A stretch of DNA of 64,000 bases from Bacillus sp. SM2101 (GTDB lineage Bacteria > Bacillota > Bacilli > Bacillales > SM2101), in assembly GCF_018588585.1 (NCBI RefSeq), contig NZ_JAEUFG010000003.1:124001-188000 (forward strand), in the 5' to 3' direction. The position numbers and the translations under genes are program-made. Each line of letters starts with the position of its first letter. Positions within the stretch are counted from its first letter, which is position 1. Below the pieces are notes generated by a model. That model was not told where the DNA came from and did not search any database. It saw only the letters and a program-made list of their open reading frames with translations. Below, one piece after another: positions 61,151-64,000 of the stretch.

Positions 61151-62296
61151 CTATATTAAATAATCTGCTGGTCTGTTAGCTAATTGTTTAAAATAATACT
61201 TTATGGCTTCCGCTATACGCTTAGATGCTTCACCATCACCATATGGATTACTCGCTTGTGCCATTTTCTCATATTCTTCCTTATTTGTGAGAAGTTCAGT
61301 TGCTAATTGATGGATCGTGTCTGCATCAGTTCCTGCTAATTTTAATGTACCTGCATCAATGCCTTCAGGGCGTTCGGTTGTGTCACGAAGTACAAGGACA
61401 GGTACTCCTAAGGAAGGCGCTTCTTCTTGAACACCACCTGAATCTGTCAAGATAAGGTGAGCTCTTGAGGCAAAATTATGAAAATCAATCACATCTAATG
61501 GTTCAATTAAGTGAATGCGCGAATCATTTCCTAACACGTCATTAGCCAGCTCTCTTACAGCAGGATTTAAGTGAACAGGATACACAACTTGAACATCACT
61601 GTGTTCTTCAACAAGACGTTTCACCGCTCGGAATATATTCCGCATCGGTTCGCCAACATTTTCGCGACGATGTGCTGTTAATAAAATTAGTCGATCATGA
61701 CCGAGTTGATCTAAAATAGGGTGTGTATACTGATCCTTCACTGTCGTTGTTAACGCATCAATCGCAGTATTCCCTGTAATAAATATTCCTTGTTCCTCTT
61801 TATTTTCATTTAAAAGGTTAGATTGTGCTTTAGAAGTTGGAGCAAAGTGTAAATCAGCTAATACTCCCGTTAACTGCCTGTTCATTTCTTCTGGAAACGG
61901 TGAAAACTTGTTCCAAGTACGAAGTCCAGCCTCTACGTGACCGACAACAATTTTGTTATAATATGCTGCAAGACTCGCCACAAAAGTCGTTGTCGTGTCA
62001 CCGTGTACAAGCACGATGTCCGGTTGTACTTTTTTCATTACATCTTCTAAGCCTTCAAGCCCTCTCGTTGTAATGTCAGTTAACGTTTGACGTTCCTTCA
62101 TAATATTCAAATCATAATCAGGCGTAATCCCGAAAATATGTAAAACTTGATCAAGCATTTCTCGATGCTGAGCGGTTACAGTTACAATTGATTCAAAATG
62201 CTCGGATTGTTTTTGCAACTCTAGTACTAGCGGTGCCATTTTAATTGCTTCAGGACGAGTTCCAAAAATCGTCATCACTCTTATCCGTTTAGTCAT
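61151..62296 (-). CDS. mnaA: UDP-N-acetylglucosamine 2-epimerase (non-hydrolysing)
   Basis: Makes UDP-ManNAc from UDP-GlcNAc for wall teichoic acid or other surface glycans (also called wecB). GTRPEAIKMAPLVLEL at the N terminus, HGDTTTTFVASLAAYY, HVEAGLRT and FPEEMNRQLTG in the first domain, and LTDSGGVQEEAPSLGVPVL in the second are conserved. 381 residues. It lies between upp and the atp region as in B. subtilis (there mnaA). Confidence 0.95.
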   Translation of the reverse strand: MTKRIRVMTIFGTRPEAIKMAPLVLELQKQSEHFESIVTVTAQHREMLDQVLHIFGITPDYDLNIMKERQTLTDITTRGLEGLEDVMKKVQPDIVLVHGDTTTTFVASLAAYYNKIVVGHVEAGLRTWNKFSPFPEEMNRQLTGVLADLHFAPTSKAQSNLLNENKEEQGIFITGNTAIDALTTTVKDQYTHPILDQLGHDRLILLTAHRRENVGEPMRNIFRAVKRLVEEHSDVQVVYPVHLNPAVRELANDVLGNDSRIHLIEPLDVIDFHNFASRAHLILTDSGGVQEEAPSLGVPVLVLRDTTERPEGIDAGTLKLAGTDADTIHQLATELLTNKEEYEKMAQASNPYGDGEASKRIAEAIKYYFKQLANRPADYLI

Positions 62297-62427
62297 CTCC
62301 AGACGCCTCCACTAACAATGTTATCTTAGTTATACCATTTGAATAACTTAAACGAAAAAGGTCAAATTCAATAACTCTCAAGCGCAAATACAATACATTA
62401 AGAGGAATCAGACCCTTAACAAACCTA

Positions 62428-62461
62428 GAAAATCAAGTAAAGTCTGCTCTACTTGATTTTC
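62428..62461 (-). terminator. inverted repeat after upp
   Basis: GAAAATCAAGTA (62428-62439) pairs perfectly with TACTTGATTTTC (62450-62461) around a 10-base loop. It lies 14 bases past the upp stop. The T-run is short, so it may be a weak terminator. Confidence 0.55.
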
Positions 62462-62474
62462 AAAAAATATTAAT

Positions 62475-63434
<960 letters not shown>

Positions 63435-64000
63435 TTATTTATCTTCATATAATGGGAATTTTTTAATTAAAGTTGCTACACGTTCTTTCGCTTCTTCCAG
63501 CTTTTCTTCATTATCATGGTTATTGAGCGTAAACGCAATGATTGCTGCCGTTTCTTTCATAGCCTCTATATCAAAGCCACGGCTTGTTACAGCAGCTGTA
63601 CCTATACGAATTCCGCTAGTAACAAACGGACTTTCAGGATCAAATGGTATTGTATTCTTGTTAACTGTAATACCTACATCATCAAGGATTTTTTCAGCCA
63701 ATTTACCTGTAATATTTAACGAACGGACATCTAGTAAAACAAGGTGATTATCAGTACCATCGGAAACGAGTGTGATACCTTCTTCTTTTAAGCTTTCAGC
63801 AAGTTGCTTAGCGTTAGCTATAACATTTCCTGCATACTGTTTAAAGCTGTCTTCAAGTGCTTCACCAAATGAAACTGCTTTTGCAGCAATGACATGCATA
63901 AGCGGGCCACCTTGAATTCCTGGAAAAATTGATTTATCAATCTTCTTACCGAACTCTTCCTTACATAAAATCATACCACCACGTGGTCCACGCAATGTTT
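63435..64000 (-). CDS. glyA: serine hydroxymethyltransferase, 3' part (cut by window edge)
   Basis: Converts serine and tetrahydrofolate to glycine and methylene-tetrahydrofolate with PLP. Only the C-terminal 188 codons are inside. The first complete codons read [17 protein letters not shown], so the window ends at the PLP-binding Lys codon. [43 protein letters not shown] and the C-terminal helical domain confirm the identity. The gene continues beyond base 64000. Position before upp matches B. subtilis. Confidence 0.95.
   Translation of the reverse strand, partial: TLRGPRGGMILCKEEFGKKIDKSIFPGIQGGPLMHVIAAKAVSFGEALEDSFKQYAGNVIANAKQLAESLKEEGITLVSDGTDNHLVLLDVRSLNITGKLAEKILDDVGITVNKNTIPFDPESPFVTSGIRIGTAAVTSRGFDIEAMKETAAIIAFTLNNHDNEEKLEEAKERVATLIKKFPLYEDK

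Overview
The window is a low-GC, endospore-forming member of the Bacillaceae. The evidence is a chromosomal block with the Bacillus subtilis order upp-mnaA-atp ... ywzB-ywmB-murAA-spoIID-spoIIQ-spoIIID-mbl-flhO-flhP-fabZ-ywpF, the sporulation genes spoIID, spoIIQ and spoIIID, strong AGGAGG-type ribosome binding sites and frequent TTG starts. The genus cannot be fixed from this. The ATP synthase c and a subunits are of the neutralophile type.

Layout. (1) 1-1430: a small chemoreceptor. (2) 1630-24364: a surface or exopolysaccharide locus, almost all on the minus strand. It encodes UDP-glucose dehydrogenase, a VanZ-like protein, a GalE-like epimerase, an undecaprenyl-phosphate sugar transferase, two UDP-glucuronate 4-epimerases (one near each end), four glycosyltransferases, a Wzy-like polymerase, two Wzx-type flippases, an ATP-grasp ligase, and a Wzz-like protein with a BY-type kinase. 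A plus-strand island of three genes (a beta-helix protein and two P-loop kinases) lies in the middle. The enzymes point to a glycan rich in glucuronic or galacturonic acid, built on undecaprenyl phosphate, flipped and polymerised outside. (3) 24365-28360: ywpF and several poorly conserved genes, with much non-coding repeat DNA. (4) 28359-39885: fabZ, flhP, flhO, mbl, spoIIID, spoIIQ, spoIID, murAA, ywmB, a NERD-domain gene and ywzB. (5) 40169-50605: an 11-gene nuo operon (A,B,C,D,H,I,J,K,L,M,N) without nuoE, F or G; NuoC has a long Ala/Lys-rich N-terminal extension. (6) 50812-58109: the complete atpZ-I-B-E-F-H-A-G-D-C operon behind a near-consensus sigma-A promoter. (7) 58305-64000: a secreted subtilase, mnaA (wecB), upp and the 3' part of glyA, cut by the window edge.

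Most notable observations. Two tandem arrays of a 21-bp unit sharing the core TTTACTATCC lie about 100-120 bp upstream of two accessory genes (NERD protein, subtilase), each placed inside an otherwise conserved gene order. A dispersed, MITE-like non-coding repeat of about 120-170 bp has roughly ten copies, all in intergenic DNA. Two polysaccharide genes appear to start at ATA, one of them in an ATAA stop/start overlap. A hypothetical gene carries an A9-C slippery heptamer at which a -1 shift would add a 63-residue tail.
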